A DNA stretch of 64,000 nt, taken from positions 123,245 through 187,244 of the forward strand of contig JBNKIW010000005.1 in the NCBI GenBank assembly GCA_050290865.1. Direction: 5' to 3'. The notes below the pieces were generated by a model. That model did no database searches. It saw only the letters and a program-made list of their open reading frames with translations, and had not been told where the DNA came from. A program made the translations under genes and the position numbers. Positions 29,613 through 38,510 of this stretch are shown here, piece by piece; position 1 is the stretch's first letter; every line of letters starts with the position of its first letter. The DNA is from JARRLC01 sp050290865. GTDB lineage: Bacteria > Pseudomonadota > Alphaproteobacteria > Rhizobiales > Rhodomicrobiaceae.

Positions 29613-31254
29613 AGAGCGCTCCCTTCATCACATCGTGGCCGAGACGGCGGTGGGTATCGCGGAAGGTCTCGCCTTCCTCGCGGCGCGCCAGGTAGAAGTG
29701 GATCAGCCGCTCGATGGCGTCCGCCACCCCTTCGGCCGGAAAACCGGGGCCGGACCACTCGCCAACGGCTGCCTCATCGCCGGGATCGCCGCCGAGCGTG
29801 ATCTGATAGGCTTCGGCGCCGGTCTTCTCCAGGCCGAGAATACCGATATCGCCGAGATGATGATGGCCGCAGGCGTTGATGCAGCCGGAAATCTTGATCC
29901 GCAGCGGGCCGATCGCTTCTTGCAGCGCGGCGTCGGCGAAGCGCTCGCTGATCTCCTGCGCCAGCGGAATGGAACGGGCCGTCGCCAGCGCGCAATAATC
30001 CATGCCGGGGCACGACACCACATCGCTGATCAGACCGGCATTGGCGGCCGCCAGCCCCGCGCGGCGCAGATCCCGCCAAAGCGCCAGGAGGTCCGCCTTC
30101 TTCACATGGGGCAGGACGATGTTCTGCTCCGCCGATATGCGCAGTTCGCCGAGACTGTATGCCTCACCCGCCCGCGCCATGGTCCGCATCTGCGCCGCCG
30201 TTGCGTCGCCCGGCACGCCGCCCGCGGGCTTGAGCGAAATGATGGCGATGGTGTAGCCCGGCACTTTGTGCGCGCGGGTGTTCGTTCGGACCCAGCGGAC
30301 GAAATCGGGATTGCCCCGCAGCGCCTCCGCGAAGCCCTCCGGCTCGTCCGGCCGGGGTTCGTAGACGGGCGTATCGAACGCCGCCTCGATACGCCGCAAT
30401 TCCTTATCCACCGGCGCCTGACCGCTGTGGTCGATTTTCGCGAATTCCTCATCGACCAGACGGGCGAGGCGCTCGCGCCCGGTTTCGTGAATGAGGATCT
30501 TGATGCGAGCCTTGTATTTGTTGTCCCGGCGGCCTTCCGCGTTGTAGACGCGCATCACGGCTTCGAGATAGCGCAGGATGTCGGCCTCGGGGACGAAATC
30601 GCGCAAGAGAACGCCGATCATCGGGGTCCGGCCCAGGCCGCCGCCCGCCCGCACTTCGTAGCCCCGCCGTCCGCCCTCATCCAGCACGACGCGAAGGCCG
30701 ATGTCATGGAACTTCATGGCTGTGCGGTCGGCTTTCGATCCGGTCACCGCGGCCTTGAATTTGCGCGGCAGGAAGGAGAACTCCGGGTGATCGCTCGACC
30801 ATTGGCGCAGCAGTTCGGCCGTCATGCGCGGATCGGCGACCTCGTCCGCCGCCACGCCGGCAAACGGGTCGGACGTCACATTGCGAATGCAGTTTCCCGA
30901 CGTCTGGATGGCGTGCATGTCCACCGCCGCCAGTTCGTCGAGAATTTCCGGCACGTCGGCGAGCTTCGGCCAGTTGAACTGGATGTTCTGGCGCGTGGTG
31001 AAATGGCCGTAGCCGCGGTCGTAGGTCTCGGCGATGTCGGCGAGCTTGTCCATCTGCACCGCCGACAGCGTCCCATAGGGGATCGCCACCCGCAGCATAT
31101 AGGCGTGAAGCTGCAGATAGAGGCCGTTCATCAGCCGCAGCGGCTTGAACTCTTCCTCGTTCAGCCCCCCCGAGAGGCGGCGCTCCACCTGTCCGCGAAA
31201 CTGCGCGACGCGCTCGGCAAGAAAGCGGCGGTCGAACTCGTCATAGCGATACAT
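29599..31254 (-). CDS. cysI: Sulfite reductase hemoprotein subunit (nitrite/sulfite reductase family)
   Basis: 551 residues from the ATG at 31254. It reduces sulfite to sulfide at a coupled siroheme-4Fe4S centre in cysteine synthesis. The N-terminal ferredoxin-like half has YGHFTTRQNIQFNWPKL and QTSGNCIRNVTSDPFAG. The cluster ligands are visible as Cys-x5-Cys (CPGMDYC) and Cys-x3-Cys (CINAC), followed by GHHHLGDIGILG. A ferredoxin gene close upstream could be the electron donor; that is inference. It overlaps DUF2849 upstream and DUF934 downstream by 14 bp each. Confidence 0.92.
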   Translation of the reverse strand: MYRYDEFDRRFLAERVAQFRGQVERRLSGGLNEEEFKPLRLMNGLYLQLHAYMLRVAIPYGTLSAVQMDKLADIAETYDRGYGHFTTRQNIQFNWPKLADVPEILDELAAVDMHAIQTSGNCIRNVTSDPFAGVAADEVADPRMTAELLRQWSSDHPEFSFLPRKFKAAVTGSKADRTAMKFHDIGLRVVLDEGGRRGYEVRAGGGLGRTPMIGVLLRDFVPEADILRYLEAVMRVYNAEGRRDNKYKARIKILIHETGRERLARLVDEEFAKIDHSGQAPVDKELRRIEAAFDTPVYEPRPDEPEGFAEALRGNPDFVRWVRTNTRAHKVPGYTIAIISLKPAGGVPGDATAAQMRTMARAGEAYSLGELRISAEQNIVLPHVKKADLLALWRDLRRAGLAAANAGLISDVVSCPGMDYCALATARSIPLAQEISERFADAALQEAIGPLRIKISGCINACGHHHLGDIGILGLEKTGAEAYQITLGGDPGDEAAVGEWSGPGFPAEGVADAIERLIHFYLARREEGETFRDTHRRLGHDVMKGALYAAH

Positions 31255-31594
31255 GCTGCGCCTCCGCCCATGCCGCGTGACGGTCGCCCGGGCGAGGCGC
31301 CGCGTTGTCCTTCCAGAAGGAGGGCACGGCGCGCGCCCGCAAGCGTTCGCGGTAGTGGACGGGTTCGGGTTTGCCCGCGGCATCGAGACCGACGGCGACA
31401 AGATAGATGCCGACGATGCGGTTGGCTGCCTCATCGGCCTTTGCCAGGGCTTCGAGCGCAGACGCCTCACCGGGGCTCATGGCGACGCGGGCGCGGCCGC
31501 AATCGGCCGTCCACCCTTCGGCACCTAAATAAACGGAATGCCCCCCGAGAAGATGATTTGCGGTCACGATCTGCATTGATGTCTTCTTCGACAT
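31241..31594 (-). CDS. DUF2849 protein
   Basis: 117 residues, matching DUF2849, a small family found before sulfite reductase in alphaproteobacteria (QIVTANHLLGGHSVYLGAEGWT, then LVAVGLDAAGKPEPVHYRERLR). The function is unknown. It is the first gene of the DUF2849-cysI-DUF934 operon. In many relatives a siroheme synthase gene (cysG) precedes it; here a ferredoxin gene does. Confidence 0.88.
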   Translation of the reverse strand: MSKKTSMQIVTANHLLGGHSVYLGAEGWTADCGRARVAMSPGEASALEALAKADEAANRIVGIYLVAVGLDAAGKPEPVHYRERLRARAVPSFWKDNAAPRPGDRHAAWAEAQHVSL

Positions 31595-31618
31595 GCACGC
31601 CTCCCGGGGTTGATCCCG

Positions 31619-31936
31619 CTAGTCCTGGTCGCGCGGGATCGTCATTTTCAAACCGTCCAGGTGCTCGTCCCAGATGATCTGGCAGGAGAGCCTGGAGTTG
31701 TCGAAGGTGTGCGGGATCTCGTCGAGCATCGCCAGTTCCTCCTCGTGGGGAGGCGGCAGGCGGTCTGCCCATTCCTTGTCGATGACGACATGGCAGGTGG
31801 CGCAGGTTGCGGCGCCGCCGCAGGTACCTTCGATGCCGACCTTGTAGTCACGCAACAATTCCATCACACGCCATCCCTCGACGGCTTCAAGTTCATGCGT
31901 GCGCCCTTCCCGGTCGGTTACGATTATGAAACCCAA
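31619..31936 (-). CDS. 2Fe-2S ferredoxin (adrenodoxin type)
   Basis: 105 residues, an electron carrier. The cluster ligands are CGGAATCATC (Cys-x5-Cys-x2-Cys) near residue 39 and a fourth Cys in SRLSCQIIW near residue 85, as in the FdxB/adrenodoxin class. It lies 24 bp before DUF2849 on the same strand, so it may be co-transcribed with the sulfite reductase operon. Confidence 0.92.
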   Translation of the reverse strand: MGFIIVTDREGRTHELEAVEGWRVMELLRDYKVGIEGTCGGAATCATCHVVIDKEWADRLPPPHEEELAMLDEIPHTFDNSRLSCQIIWDEHLDGLKMTIPRDQD

Positions 31937-32216
31937 CTTCTAGCCCCTTCTGACGATTGCTGTGCCCCGAGTGGGCACGGGTGCGAAACAGTTTGTTCCC
32001 GATCGGCACTTCTTCCGAATTGTGTTTCCAAAAACGAACGTGGCTGATAAAGATCGACCCGCGTACGTTTATCCAACCAGGAACGTGCTCATCGACTCTG
32101 TGCGTATCGTCAGATCTCAGGCTCCCGCGTTGCTGCGGGCTTGGGTCCGGGCCGTTGAGGGCACACGAACTGTTCGTTTTATCGAACGATCCATTGATGA
32201 GATCAGACACGCCCAA

Positions 32217-32843
32217 ATGTCAACCAGAAAAGAAATGCAACCCGCCCAAACCGTCAATGTGACAGAGAAGCTGGGTAAGACCATCCGCCGCCTTCGAAAC
32301 GCCTATAATTACTCGCTGGGCGATCTGTCGGAGCAGTCCGGCGTGGCCAAGTCCATCATCTCGCAGATCGAAAAGAACGAGACCAACCCGACGCTCGGCA
32401 CGCTCTACAAGCTGGCGCGCGCGCTCAACGCCCCCATCGAAGAGATGCTGCGCGGCGACGAGGCTCCGGCGCTGGTGGAGAAAGTCGGGTCGTCGGGGAC
32501 GCCACTCCTGGTCAGCGACGACGGCAAATGCCGCCTGCGCATCGTCGGCTGGATCAGGACCGTCGAACTGGTTCAATGGTATACGTTCGAGGCCGAGCCG
32601 GGCGGCGTATTGGAATCCGAACCGCATCCGCCGGGCTCGATCGAGAACCTGACCGTGCTCAGCGGACAAGTCTCGCTGACGGTCGGCGACGAACAGTTCC
32701 AGATCGGAACGGGCGAGACGGCGCGTTACCGGGCCGACCGTCCTCACCGAATTGTGAATACGGGGACGGGCGCGGTCACGGCGCTGATGGTCAATCTGCT
32801 TGGACCAGTGGCGGCTGCCGGACAATCTATCGAACGGATGTAA
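32217..32843 (+). CDS. XRE-family transcriptional regulator with C-terminal cupin
   Basis: 208 residues from the ATG at 32217; the open frame upstream does not look coding. The helix-turn-helix is clear (IRRLRNAYNYSLGDLSEQSGVAKSIISQIEKNETNPTLGTLYKLARAL, about 19-67). The cupin_2 domain (about 120-195) has EPHPPGSIENLTVLSGQVSLTVGDEQFQIGTGETARYRADRPHRIVN. Regulators of this build control catabolic or stress genes after binding a small ligand in the cupin. The target is unknown; no matching operator was found. Confidence 0.88.
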   Translation: MSTRKEMQPAQTVNVTEKLGKTIRRLRNAYNYSLGDLSEQSGVAKSIISQIEKNETNPTLGTLYKLARALNAPIEEMLRGDEAPALVEKVGSSGTPLLVSDDGKCRLRIVGWIRTVELVQWYTFEAEPGGVLESEPHPPGSIENLTVLSGQVSLTVGDEQFQIGTGETARYRADRPHRIVNTGTGAVTALMVNLLGPVAAAGQSIERM

Positions 32844-32926
32844 AGACGGCGCCGGACTCGCGCCGCTCCCCCGAAAGTTGTATACACGCTTGACCTGCAA
32901 TAGACCCCGAAGCCCTTGAGCCCGAT

Positions 32927-33850
32927 ATGAGCGTTGCCGTGCCCTTCAACCGGACGTTTGAGTGCGAGTATGGCGTCGCCGAAACGGTCGCGCCAGGATT
33001 GCGGCGCATCGTGGCTAACAACCCTTCGCAGTTCACGTTCAAGGGCACCAACACCTATATCGTGGGCAGGGGCAGCGTCGCCGTGATCGATCCCGGCCCC
33101 GATGACGAGGCGCACCGCGCCGCCATCTTCGGCGCCCTGGCCGAAAGCGGCGAGCGCATCACGCACATTTTCCTCACCCACACCCACAAGGACCACAGCG
33201 CCGGCCTGGCGCGGCTGGCGGAGATCACCGGCGCCGAGGTGCTGGGCTATGGTGCGCGCGCTGAAATCACGAACGCCACGCAGCTTGCCCCCGGCGCGGA
33301 GCCGCATCTCGATGCCGATTTCGTGCCGGATCGCGTTCTCAGGGGCGGCGAGGTTGTCCGCGGCGAGGATTGGGCGCTGGAAGCCGTGCACACGCCCGGC
33401 CATGCGTCCGACCACATCTGCTACGCGGTGGAGGGCACCGGCGCTCTTCTTACGGGCGATCACATCATGGGCTGGAACACCACGGTGGTGGCGCCGCCGG
33501 AGGGCAGGATGGCCGACTATCTGCGTTCGCTGGAAAGGCTCATGCAGCGTTCCGAGGACATCTATTTCCCCGGCCACGGCGGCCGCGTGGATCAGGGGCG
33601 GCGGCTGGCGCGCATCTTCATCACGCACCGGAAATGGCGGGAGGCGCAGATCCTCGATTGTCTTCGTCAGGGGCTGGACACTATTGATTTAATAGTTCCC
33701 AGAATTTACGAAGGGATTGAGGCACATCTGATGATGGCCGCTTCCTACTCCGTCCTGTCCCATCTTGAGATGATGACAGAGAACGGCTCGGTTCAGTGTC
33801 AGGACCGTGCGACCCTGACATCCCGTTTTCGGCTCGCTGGCGCTCCCTAG
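32927..33850 (+). CDS. MBL-fold metallo-hydrolase (LACTB2-like)
   Basis: 307 residues. The metal-binding motif HxHxDH is present (LTHTHKDHSAG, about residue 84-94), with further ligands in the HTPGHASDH and TGDHIMGW segments and in FPGHGG. The C-terminal helical part (RKWREAQILDCLRQGLDTIDLIVPRIYEGIE) is the LACTB2/beta-lactamase-like C-terminal domain. It probably hydrolyses a thioester, phosphoester or RNA substrate; the family is too broad to say. Its last 170 bp overlap the convergent DUF1499 gene. Confidence 0.9.
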   Translation: MSVAVPFNRTFECEYGVAETVAPGLRRIVANNPSQFTFKGTNTYIVGRGSVAVIDPGPDDEAHRAAIFGALAESGERITHIFLTHTHKDHSAGLARLAEITGAEVLGYGARAEITNATQLAPGAEPHLDADFVPDRVLRGGEVVRGEDWALEAVHTPGHASDHICYAVEGTGALLTGDHIMGWNTTVVAPPEGRMADYLRSLERLMQRSEDIYFPGHGGRVDQGRRLARIFITHRKWREAQILDCLRQGLDTIDLIVPRIYEGIEAHLMMAASYSVLSHLEMMTENGSVQCQDRATLTSRFRLAGAP

Positions 33851-34844
33851 CCCGCTGCGCCGCCCGCCGTTCTTTCCGTTTCCGCGCCTTTTCTGTGGCT
33901 TCTCGGGCGCGTTTTTCCCTCAGCGCCTCCTTCACGCGCTTCTCGCGCAGCGCGACCGCGCGTTCCAGCCGCTCAGCCTTGTCCAGCTCGTCCAGCCGTG
34001 TCTCCACCTCGGAAAACAGCGCGCGCACGCGATCCGCGTTGCGCCCCAGATCGTGATCGCCGTGACGCGAGGACGAACGCACATCCACCCGCGTCTGGCG
34101 CGAGCCGCCCGTGACGCGGATCACCACGTCGTCGGTGAAACCGAAGATCAGCGTGCGGTCCACAGCCTCGATCACGCCCGCCTGGCTCGCGGTGGGCGCG
34201 CGTTCGGAAACGACCCTCCAACTGAGCGTCTTAACAGCGTCGCGCACCGCGCCGAAGGCATCCTCCAGCGGGCGATCAACCCTCAAGGGCTTGATGTCGG
34301 GATAGGCAGTGGCCTGCAGTGGCGCCCCCTCGCGCTGATAGCTTGCCGGATTGGTTGCGGTGGTGTGGCGCGTCATCGTCAGCAGGTTGAAAGAAGGCGG
34401 GCTATCGGTGTCCGTGCTCACCTCGTGGATGCGGGGCAGCGTCAGAAGGCTCGGCAGCGACCACAGCGGCATCGCCAGCATCAGCATCCCGACGAACAGG
34501 CCTGTGACGGCTTTGCCAATCCCGGTATGACCTTCGCGCCAGATCGACACGAAGGCGCCGATCGCCAGTGCCACCGCGAGAACCGCTCCCGCGACTGCCA
34601 CGCCGAAGAGCTTCATGGCGGCGGGTGTCGAGAGCGGCAGCGTCGGGGCTTTCGCGTCGAGACCGGGCGTCGGAAGCGGAACCTCGATCCCCAGTTGCGG
34701 GATGGAGTAATACGGGAAACCCAGCGTCAGATTGGGGATACCGAAACGGTGAAAAAGGAGCGTGAGCGTAAACAGTACCAGGAAGAGCAGCGCGATGCGC
34801 GCGCTCCACCTCGCTTTCCGCGATTTGTGCTGGTAATAACGCAA
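33681..34844 (-). CDS. Membrane protein with DUF1499 domain
   Basis: 387 residues. Three transmembrane helices lie at about 15-35, 78-102 and 110-135. DUF1499 (about 150-285) contains VDRPLEDAFGAVRDAVKTLSWRV and FTDDVVIRVTGGSRQTRVDVRSSSRHGDHDLGRNADRVRALFSEV. A strongly charged Arg/Lys/Glu tail with heptad character (about 285-345) and a Ser-rich end follow. The function is unknown. The last 170 bp lie antisense to the end of the MBL gene; that part of the tail looks disordered, so the true stop is uncertain only if there is a sequence error. Confidence 0.82.
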   Translation of the reverse strand: MRYYQHKSRKARWSARIALLFLVLFTLTLLFHRFGIPNLTLGFPYYSIPQLGIEVPLPTPGLDAKAPTLPLSTPAAMKLFGVAVAGAVLAVALAIGAFVSIWREGHTGIGKAVTGLFVGMLMLAMPLWSLPSLLTLPRIHEVSTDTDSPPSFNLLTMTRHTTATNPASYQREGAPLQATAYPDIKPLRVDRPLEDAFGAVRDAVKTLSWRVVSERAPTASQAGVIEAVDRTLIFGFTDDVVIRVTGGSRQTRVDVRSSSRHGDHDLGRNADRVRALFSEVETRLDELDKAERLERAVALREKRVKEALREKRAREATEKARKRKERRAAQRARERQRAENGMSGSHGPDTEPSRSLSSSQDGTGRSRKRPSSDVPQSLRKFWELLNQ

Positions 34845-35010
34845 GGCTCAATTCCCGGTTTTTCGTGTCATATTAGCGGCGACATCTTAATAATTGCGAT
34901 CTCAGTCTGGCACAACCCTTGCGAGAGAGCGTTTCCCGCGCTAGCCCATGTACGAGGAGGCGGAGGGCGATTCGGCGGCCCGTCCGCTGCAACCACGAGG
35001 ACGCTCCGCC

Positions 35011-36408
35011 ATGACGGCCGTTGCCAACCCATGCACGCGCGACATCGAAGCACTCATCCACCCTTATACGAACCTTGCCGCCTTCAGGGAAGCGGGGCCG
35101 CTCGTCCTTGATGAGGCCAAGGGTATCTCGGTGCGCGACTCGAGCGGCAAAACATATATCGACGGCATGGCCGGACTGTGGTGCGCCAGCCTCGGCTACG
35201 GTCATGCGGAGCTGATCGAGGCCGCGCGCGCCCAACTCGCCAGGCTTCCTTTCGCGCCTCTATACGGGGACCGGAGCAACGAGGCGGCCATCGCACTCGC
35301 CGAGAAACTGAAGGAAATATCGCCCGCACCCGCCTCGAAGATCTTTTTCACCTCATCGGCTTCGGAGGCGAACGAGACCCAGATCAAGCTCCTCTGGTAT
35401 TACAACAATGCCTGCGGCCGGCCGCAGAAGAAGAAGATCATTTCGCGCAGGCGGGCCTATCACGGCGCGACGCTGGCTGCTGCCAGCCTGACCGGTCTGC
35501 CGGACAGTCACCACGATTTCGACCTGCCTTTCCCGTGGGTGCGCCATCTGACCTGTCCGCATCATTACCGTGAAGCCCTCCCCGGCGAATCGGAGGACGC
35601 CTTCGCCACGCGGCTCGCCGCCGAACTGGAGGACACCATCGAGCGCGAAGGGCCGCAGACGGTCGCGGCTTTCATCGCCGAGCCGGTTATGGCCACGGGC
35701 GGCGTGGTGGTGCCGCCAAAGAGCTACTTCCCGAAGATGCAGGCCGTGCTTGCGCGCCACGACATCTTTTTCATTGCGGATGAGGCCGTGTGCGGCCTGG
35801 GGCGCACGGGGAGCATGTTTGGCTCACAGACCTTCGGCCTGAGACCCCACAGCATCACCGCCGCCGAGTCGCTGACCTCGGGCTACGCGCCGCTCGCCGC
35901 CATCACCATTCCCGAGCAGATGTATCAGGCGATGCTCGATCAAAGCCGGAAGAACGGCCTGTTCGCCCACGGATACACCTGTTCCGGCCACCCGCTCGGT
36001 GCGGCTCTCGCGCTGAAAGTTCTGGAGATATTTGAGCGCGACGCCATTCTTGACCATGTGCGCGACGTGACGCCGGTCTTTCATATGCGGCTGAAGGCGC
36101 TGGGGCAGCATCCGCTCGTGGGCGAAGCGCGCGGGGTCGGGCTGATTGGCGGGATCGAACTGGTGGCGGACAAATGGACGAAGTGCCCCTTCACGCCGGT
36201 GGGGGTTGCCGGCGCGATGGCTGCCCGGTTCTGTGCGGAAGAGGGGCTTCTTGTCCGGGCGATGGGAGACACGCTCGTGCTGTGCCCGCCGCTCATCATT
36301 CGGGGCAGTGAAATCAACGAGCTGTTCGACCGCCTGACGCGCGCTCTGAACAAGACCGACGCGTGGCTCGCACGGGAGGGCTCCGGCGCGCTCAGGATGG
36401 CTGCCTGA
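35011..36408 (+). CDS. Class III aminotransferase (omega-amino acid type) with catalytic Lys replaced by Glu
   Basis: 465 residues from the ATG at 35011. PLP-dependent class III aminotransferase fold, close to omega-amino-acid:pyruvate or putrescine transaminases. Family blocks are well kept: MAGLWCASLGYGH, TSSASEANETQIKLLWYYNNACGRP, RAYHGATLAAASLTG, FIAEPVMATGGVVVPP and the PLP-ring Asp in IADEAVCGLGRTG. The block that should hold the Schiff-base lysine reads ITAAESLTSGYAPLAA, with Glu286 (codon GAG) where the family has Lys (AAG/AAA). Without that lysine normal transamination is not expected. The frame is otherwise intact. Either a non-catalytic homologue, a recent loss by one transition, or a base-call error. 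Confidence 0.88.
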   Translation: MTAVANPCTRDIEALIHPYTNLAAFREAGPLVLDEAKGISVRDSSGKTYIDGMAGLWCASLGYGHAELIEAARAQLARLPFAPLYGDRSNEAAIALAEKLKEISPAPASKIFFTSSASEANETQIKLLWYYNNACGRPQKKKIISRRRAYHGATLAAASLTGLPDSHHDFDLPFPWVRHLTCPHHYREALPGESEDAFATRLAAELEDTIEREGPQTVAAFIAEPVMATGGVVVPPKSYFPKMQAVLARHDIFFIADEAVCGLGRTGSMFGSQTFGLRPHSITAAESLTSGYAPLAAITIPEQMYQAMLDQSRKNGLFAHGYTCSGHPLGAALALKVLEIFERDAILDHVRDVTPVFHMRLKALGQHPLVGEARGVGLIGGIELVADKWTKCPFTPVGVAGAMAARFCAEEGLLVRAMGDTLVLCPPLIIRGSEINELFDRLTRALNKTDAWLAREGSGALRMAA

Positions 36409-36786
36409 TAGCGAAAGCTATACTGAATTCAATGCGTTGTTCTCGTGAATTCATCCTGAGAGAGTTTTGAAAATACTTGCGGCAAGCTTGCTTGCGAGTT
36501 TTCTGTTGAGTGCACTGGCAAGAAAGGACTTGCAGTGCTATTATTTATAACTATTCACATGCATTTGATCACACGGGACTGAACTTTTTTCTCCAATCCG
36601 GCGACAAATGAGTTAACGGGCCTCAGAGCGCGTTCTCACCGGCGTTCACGCGCGGCAACAATCGCTGTTTCCGATAACCGGAGCGTCGTGCAGGTGGGGC
36701 GTGCGCATGGCCGGGGGTGAGGAGGACGACGGTTTGCAATAAGCGTTCGCGCCACTGACGAGGCACGGAGCGGGCCGTCCGGATGA
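36409..36786 (+). other. Intergenic region, relatively AT-rich
   Basis: 378 bp after the aminotransferase gene. The first part (36420-36600) is AT-rich compared with the flanking genes and probably holds the promoter of the next gene. No RNA gene or repeat was recognised. Confidence 0.4.
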
Positions 36787-37593
36787 ATGGGGTTGTCAAT
36801 GCGTCGTTTCAGTATTGCCTTACTGGTCTTGATCGTCCTGGGTTTCATTATGACCGTCCAGCGTGACGAACCGGGTACCCCGGTGTCTGTCGCCGATGCG
36901 GCGAAGAAGGAGGTCACGAAACAGCCGCCGGATGAACCGAAGCAGACGGCTGCCAAACCCGCGGTAGCCGACACGAAAGGTCCGGCGGAGCGCGAAGCCG
37001 TAGCAGCGACCGCCACGGTCGCTGAGGAAAAAGCGAAAAGCGGCGCAGCGGCCTCTGAACCTGCCCAGGAAGTGGTCGCGGTACCACCGCCTAAACCAGA
37101 CACGAAACAGACGGCGGCGCGGACGTCGCCGGAGCCTGCTGCGCGGGAAGGCGAAACGGCCGGTCACACGACCAGTTCGGCCACCGCCACGAGGGATACG
37201 AAGGCCACTCACGCGGCATCCGGGTCCGCCGCGCAGGCGGGCAAGGCTTCAGCCAACCAAGCTGAGGCCGATCGGGCAGACTATCTGCCGCCGTGGCAGC
37301 GGGATGGGTCCCGCAGTGCCGACACCGGCAAGGAGAAGAAAAAGGCGGAGAAGTCGAAACCCAAGCGGAAAGCCGCTACCAATGCCAAGAAGCGCCGAAA
37401 GGTGACCCGCAAGGCCAAGCGGAGGAGCCGCCGCCGCGGTCGATCCGTTTACCGGACGGCCCCGACGAGCAGTTATGGCGACTGGGAGGAGGACGATTGG
37501 CGCTGGCGCCGCCGCCGGCGCCGCGGGCACTGCTACATCGCACGGGACGGCGTTCTGGAGTGTGATCGCGGAGGCGTCTATTTCGGGCGGTAA
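36787..37593 (+). CDS. Membrane-anchored or exported low-complexity protein with Lys/Arg-rich region
   Basis: 268 residues; an ATG 12 bp downstream is an equally good start. One N-terminal hydrophobic segment (SIALLVLIVLGFIMTV) is followed by an Ala/Thr/Lys/Pro/Glu-rich disordered stretch (about 25-175), a very basic block (KKKAEKSKPKRKAATNAKK...RRSRRRGR, about 180-220) and an acidic/Trp/Arg end (WEEDDWRWRRRRRRGH). The final CYIARDGVLECDRGGVYFGR, with two Cys, looks folded. No family is recognised. The build suggests a periplasmic or cell-wall binding protein, by inference only. Confidence 0.6.
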   Translation: MGLSMRRFSIALLVLIVLGFIMTVQRDEPGTPVSVADAAKKEVTKQPPDEPKQTAAKPAVADTKGPAEREAVAATATVAEEKAKSGAAASEPAQEVVAVPPPKPDTKQTAARTSPEPAAREGETAGHTTSSATATRDTKATHAASGSAAQAGKASANQAEADRADYLPPWQRDGSRSADTGKEKKKAEKSKPKRKAATNAKKRRKVTRKAKRRSRRRGRSVYRTAPTSSYGDWEEDDWRWRRRRRRGHCYIARDGVLECDRGGVYFGR

Positions 37594-37772
37594 GTGCGTG
37601 GCGCTTGCGCAGGGCGCAGGATGCAAGGGGGATTCTGGCTGGTTTCGCGAGCCGGCCCGGGGAGGGTAGGGGAATTTCGAGAGCTGGATCTTGCTCGAAC
37701 GCCGGCCCGCCCCCCTGCTGTGCTGCGCAGAACAGGGTGATGCATGTGCAGGCGATGGCGTGAGCGTTAGAG

Positions 37773-38429
37773 CTAGGAAACGGTTTGTCCCGTCTTTGCC
37801 CAGTCGGCGAGAAACTGCGCAAGCCCCTTGTCCGTCAACGGATGCGCTACCAGTTGGCGCAGCACGCCCGGCGGCACGGTCGCTACGTCCGCGCCTGCCA
37901 GCGCCGCCTGCGTCACATGCAGCGGATGGCGGATCGAGGCGGCCAGCACCTGGGTCTTCAACGCGGCATAGTTGCTGTAAATCGTGCGGATGTCGCGGAT
38001 CAGCGCCATGCCGTCCTCGCCGACATCGTCGAGACGCCCGATGAACGGCGAAACGAAGGTCGCGCCTGCTTTGGCCGCCAGCAGCGCCTGATTGGCCGAG
38101 AAACAGAGGGTGACGTTGACCATGATGCCCTCGTCGGTAAGGGCGCGGCAGGCCTTCAGCCCGTCCCAGGTCAGCGGCACCTTGATGGCGACGTTGTGAG
38201 CGATCTTGGCCAGTTCGCGCGCTTCAGCGATCATGTCCTGGGTGGCGGTCGCGGTGACTTCGGCGCTGACCGGGCCGTCCACCGTCATGCAGATTTCGCG
38301 GACGACCTCGATGAGGTTGCGTCCCGTCTTGGCCACGAGCGAAGGGTTGGTGGTGACGCCATCGACCAGGCCGGTCGCGGCGAGATCGCGAATTTCATGG
38401 ATATCCGCAGTATCGACGAAGAATTTCAT
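37773..38429 (-). CDS. fsa: Fructose-6-phosphate aldolase / short transaldolase
   Basis: 218 residues from the ATG at 38429, which has GAAGG at good distance. It is the short transaldolase-like class of the FSA/TalC family, acting in sugar phosphate metabolism. Visible marks: MKFFVDTADIHEIRDL, GVTTNPSLVAK, the Schiff-base Lys in NVAIKVPLTWDG, and VNVTLCFSANQALLAAKAGA followed by FVSPFIGRLDD. Transaldolase and aldolase activity cannot be separated by eye. It stands in the same direction as pyrC. Confidence 0.92.
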   Translation of the reverse strand: MKFFVDTADIHEIRDLAATGLVDGVTTNPSLVAKTGRNLIEVVREICMTVDGPVSAEVTATATQDMIAEARELAKIAHNVAIKVPLTWDGLKACRALTDEGIMVNVTLCFSANQALLAAKAGATFVSPFIGRLDDVGEDGMALIRDIRTIYSNYAALKTQVLAASIRHPLHVTQAALAGADVATVPPGVLRQLVAHPLTDKGLAQFLADWAKTGQTVS

Positions 38430-38510
38430 GGCCGCCATCCTTCAGGAATGCGCATCCATTTTTACGCATTCGGTGATCGTGGGGCAACCTCGTAACCTCG
38501 CAATGCGGCG

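Noticed and set aside
36409..36786. Possible riboswitch or small RNA in the AT-rich gap
   Set aside because: No known riboswitch pattern or strong hairpin with a T-run could be found by eye.
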